Shown here piece after piece: positions 61,922-64,000 of a DNA stretch of 64,000 nucleotides; within the stretch, counting starts at the first letter, position 1; each line of letters opens with the position of its first letter. Source of the stretch: Sthenelais limicola. Lineage: Eukaryota > Annelida > Polychaeta > Phyllodocida > Sigalionidae. Location of the stretch: positions 53,030,986-53,094,985 of the forward strand of contig OW804097.1 of assembly GCA_942159475.1 (NCBI GenBank). Direction: 5' to 3'. Below the pieces are notes generated by a model that had not been told where the DNA came from, made no database searches, and saw only the letters and a list, made by a program, of their open reading frames with translations. A program made the position numbers and the translations under genes.

Positions 61922-63948
61922 CCCTTAGTTGATTTATCTTCCCGGGAATTTGAGTCGTCACCATTTTCTTTCGCGACGAATGCGCGAAACTTTTTCAGGT
62001 ATTGACAACTGGCTTGCAGGTGGGTAGTTTTCCCACAAAGCCAACAAGCTGGCTCTGGACGAGTCGCTTTCGTGTCCTTCTTCCTGTAGTCAGTTTTCGT
62101 GACTATCTTCTTGGAAGATTTGGACAAAGTCTTGGTTTTATCCCAAGCCTTTTTGGTGCTACTGTCTGACTTTTTACTGTCATCCTTTCGCACGTCCTTC
62201 CGCATAGCCTGGAAGGCCGCGAAATCGGCTATTAACTCCGATTCCGAATCAGAATCCGGGACTTCGGTCCCTGTAGACGCCCCCGAAGTCTCGTCCGCTG
62301 ACGATTCAGAGTCGGACTGCGCTTCTGCTTCCGCAGCCGCGTAAGAAGCCTTCCGCTCCTTGTCCTTTCTCTGTCCGTAGAACTTATATCCCCTAGCTTT
62401 AAATTTAGAGGACTGTCCCGGCGTGGAACCCAAGACGCGCTGATATGCTTCCGGGCCACCTGCTCGCACGAAATCTGTTGCGAGATCTACGCAATCTTGC
62501 ATAGACTTTGGGCGATTAGTTTGCACCCACATGCCCAGAAATTTGTCTTCTAAGCCCGTGCAGAAGATTCGGATAGACTCCTTCTTCATATGTTCAAGGT
62601 ATTGTCCCTCGTACGCACGTTTACACAAGGTCAGCAGAGCCTCACCATAGTGTTGAAGTGATTCGCCAGGTTGTTGAACACGCTTGCGGTATTCCTCCTG
62701 GCGTTGTTCTTCGGTCTTTGTGTCCAATATGACACGAAGCCTCGTCACAACGTCACTTAACGTTAGGGACCTAGAATTTCCCCAAGTAGACTGGTTCACA
62801 TGTCGTGAAGTCGCCATAATGAGTTCGCACATCAGCGTTTCCTCCTGCCAACCGCAAAGTTCGGCATAGTTTATCGCAGATGCGAGATACTCTTCCCAAT
62901 CCTCCCCATTGCGAAAAGGTTTGAGATTTTTAGGTTTAGGATTTTCTCCCTTGCCCGTTGATCCGTATAAACGAACTTCCGCAGGGCGGTCTTCGTTATA
63001 CACAACACTAGCTTCCATTTCGGGCATCATCGAACGCCTACACTTAGTAGTGGCCGTTGGTCCCGTCGAACGGTAGTCTGGTTCGTGACCAGTTGACAAA
63101 CCCTGTTTGGCCTGTACATCGTTGTCCAACAATGGAATCGAAACATTAGTCAACGAGTAGTTGAGGCCATTGTCCGAAGGAGACGACTCTACGAAGTCGA
63201 CTCTTCTTCCTGCAGTCTTAAAACCTGCCGGAGTGCTAGGCAAGCCCTGGGCTCGCATTTCCGTGCTGTCCGTATTCTGCGAAGGCTGTTGCACTCGCGG
63301 ATCCGGGCTACCTTGAGGCAGAATCGCAGGATATCTCCGATCCAACATATCGATCAGATATTGAGGGCAAACCGCATGTTCGTGTAGACCACGATACAGC
63401 CGCTGCACACGCTTCAACGGAAGTTGTTCGTGCATTACCCACAGTAAGTCGAGTGTTCCTCGAATTTCACCTTCAGCGATTTCGCCTGGTGGTTCTCCCG
63501 TCTTGTCGTAAGAACAAAGAACGGTAGTCAACTGGTCCATCATGACCTTCGCGTCATCGCTCTGTCCCAGCGGGACTGCTGTATTGACGGTTTCCGGCGG
63601 CTTAACATCGGAAAGCTCCGACCCATCCGCCTCGCCTGTTTCGACGCTGAAACCCGCACGCTCTACGAGCTTGCGAAGATTGTCCTCGTTGTAACACGAG
63701 CGCAACCCTAAAACAATAGCTATTAGTTTCTCAACCAAGCTTTGTGTGTCCGGATTAACAATCAATCCGTTGGCACGCATATTGTCTATGTGTGCAACTA
63801 CTTGCTCTAGTTGAGCAAATGAGTCGTTCGCAAAATCTTGCGCATCGCCCTGACGTCTCGTTAACATCTGAGCGAGAGCCTCGCATGCTCGCTGCTCGGC
63901 TTCAGCCTTGGCCACGGCCTTGGCTGCTTCCTCGTCGCCAGGAGTCAT
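61915..63948 (-). CDS. gag: Gypsy Gag, 677 aa
   Basis: ATG 63948 to TGA 61917-61915. The N-terminal half is helical. The central capsid-like part contains LKPFRNGEDWEEYLASAINY and the typical Ty3/gypsy Gag pattern YRKRVQQPGESLQHYGEALL (residues with QxPGESL..Y.. are family-conserved). The C terminus has one CCHC zinc knuckle (CWLCGKTTHLQASC). It is followed by a charged tail. It would form the particle and bind RNA. The frame is intact. Confidence 0.9.
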   Translation of the reverse strand: MTPGDEEAAKAVAKAEAEQRACEALAQMLTRRQGDAQDFANDSFAQLEQVVAHIDNMRANGLIVNPDTQSLVEKLIAIVLGLRSCYNEDNLRKLVERAGFSVETGEADGSELSDVKPPETVNTAVPLGQSDDAKVMMDQLTTVLCSYDKTGEPPGEIAEGEIRGTLDLLWVMHEQLPLKRVQRLYRGLHEHAVCPQYLIDMLDRRYPAILPQGSPDPRVQQPSQNTDSTEMRAQGLPSTPAGFKTAGRRVDFVESSPSDNGLNYSLTNVSIPLLDNDVQAKQGLSTGHEPDYRSTGPTATTKCRRSMMPEMEASVVYNEDRPAEVRLYGSTGKGENPKPKNLKPFRNGEDWEEYLASAINYAELCGWQEETLMCELIMATSRHVNQSTWGNSRSLTLSDVVTRLRVILDTKTEEQRQEEYRKRVQQPGESLQHYGEALLTLCKRAYEGQYLEHMKKESIRIFCTGLEDKFLGMWVQTNRPKSMQDCVDLATDFVRAGGPEAYQRVLGSTPGQSSKFKARGYKFYGQRKDKERKASYAAAEAEAQSDSESSADETSGASTGTEVPDSDSESELIADFAAFQAMRKDVRKDDSKKSDSSTKKAWDKTKTLSKSSKKIVTKTDYRKKDTKATRPEPACWLCGKTTHLQASCQYLKKFRAFVAKENGDDSNSREDKSTKGN
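61918..61924 (-). promoter_or_regulatory. Putative -1 ribosomal frameshift heptamer GGGAAAT
   Basis: In the gag frame the codons are AAG GGA AAT TGA, so the heptamer G GGA AAT fits X XXY YYZ and ends right at the gag stop. Pol is open in the -1 frame from this point (GGG AAA TTG). Pol has no ATG nearby. Confidence 0.7.
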
Positions 63949-64000
63949 CGTCTGACTCTCAGCATCGGGGATCCTTTCGGGAACTTCCCTACTCGGCCCT

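Larger units (their letters stand above)
52055..64000 (-). mobile_element. Large Ty3/gypsy-like LTR retrotransposon, 3' 12 kb
   Basis: On the - strand the order is gag, pol (protease-RT-RNase H-integrase), a 1.4 kb spacer, a third coding region, polypurine tract and LTR. The gag and pol frames are intact and the element runs out of the window at its 5' side. At over 12 kb it is much larger than most gypsy elements because of the extra region. Its GC content is higher than that of the flanking AT-rich DNA, consistent with recent arrival. Confidence 0.85.

Overview
This window is eukaryotic genomic DNA, most likely from a marine invertebrate deuterostome such as an echinoderm or hemichordate. 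The reasons are an intron-rich animal gene (a CNTD1-type cyclin) and a dense mix of tyrosine-recombinase retrotransposons (Ngaro/PAT-like and DIRS-like), Tx1/L1-like and jockey/CR1-like LINEs, a Ty3/gypsy element, MITEs and foldback DNA. The species cannot be fixed from the sequence alone. There are no bacterial genes, CRISPR arrays, rRNA genes or recognisable tRNA genes.

Region 1 (1-15462) holds most of a host gene on the + strand, the orthologue of CNTD1. Six coding exons can be placed (1-96, 6293-6461, 7005-7167, 7459-7603, 7950-8046, 15361-15462) with GT..AG borders and matching phases; the 5' end lies outside the window. The first visible intron is filled by a 4.8 kb TIR element (1349-6158) carrying a broken nuclease-like gene and a hammerhead ribozyme motif. 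The last intron carries an Ngaro/PAT-like element (8812-14327) with the A1-ORFs-B1-A2-B2 split repeat layout.

Region 2 (15500-28500) is mostly repeats: a TA-flanked MITE, a second TIR element (about 17421-19743) with remnants of the same nuclease-like gene family and a nested 123 bp palindromic MITE, a second hammerhead-like core, a TRIM-like LTR pair with a primer-binding-site-like sequence, and long stretches with nothing identifiable.

Region 3 (28544-40159) is a DIRS-like element on the - strand with identical 47 bp inverted termini. Its gag is split by a 6.4 kb Tx1/L1-like LINE (32905-39289) flanked by a 17 bp target-site duplication. ORF1 of that LINE ends in a NADAR (YbiA-like N-glycosidase) domain. 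This is the most striking observation in the window.

Region 4 (40160-52000) contains two 5'-truncated LINEs, a foldback-type element (41802-44037) whose arms are arrays of the motif GGACGTTTGGGCCCC plus a minisatellite, a probable first exon of an unrecognised host gene (47520-47734), and a stop-interrupted coding remnant (50266-50916).

Region 5 (52055-64000) is the 3' part of a large Ty3/gypsy element on the - strand. It has intact gag and pol ORFs joined at a GGGAAAT slippery heptamer, a 3' LTR of 425 bp and a polypurine tract. Between pol and the LTR lies about 3.5 kb of extra coding DNA (zinc fingers, nuclear-type basic stretch, coiled coil, acidic tail) preceded by its own TATA-like box. 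Its 5' LTR lies beyond the window.
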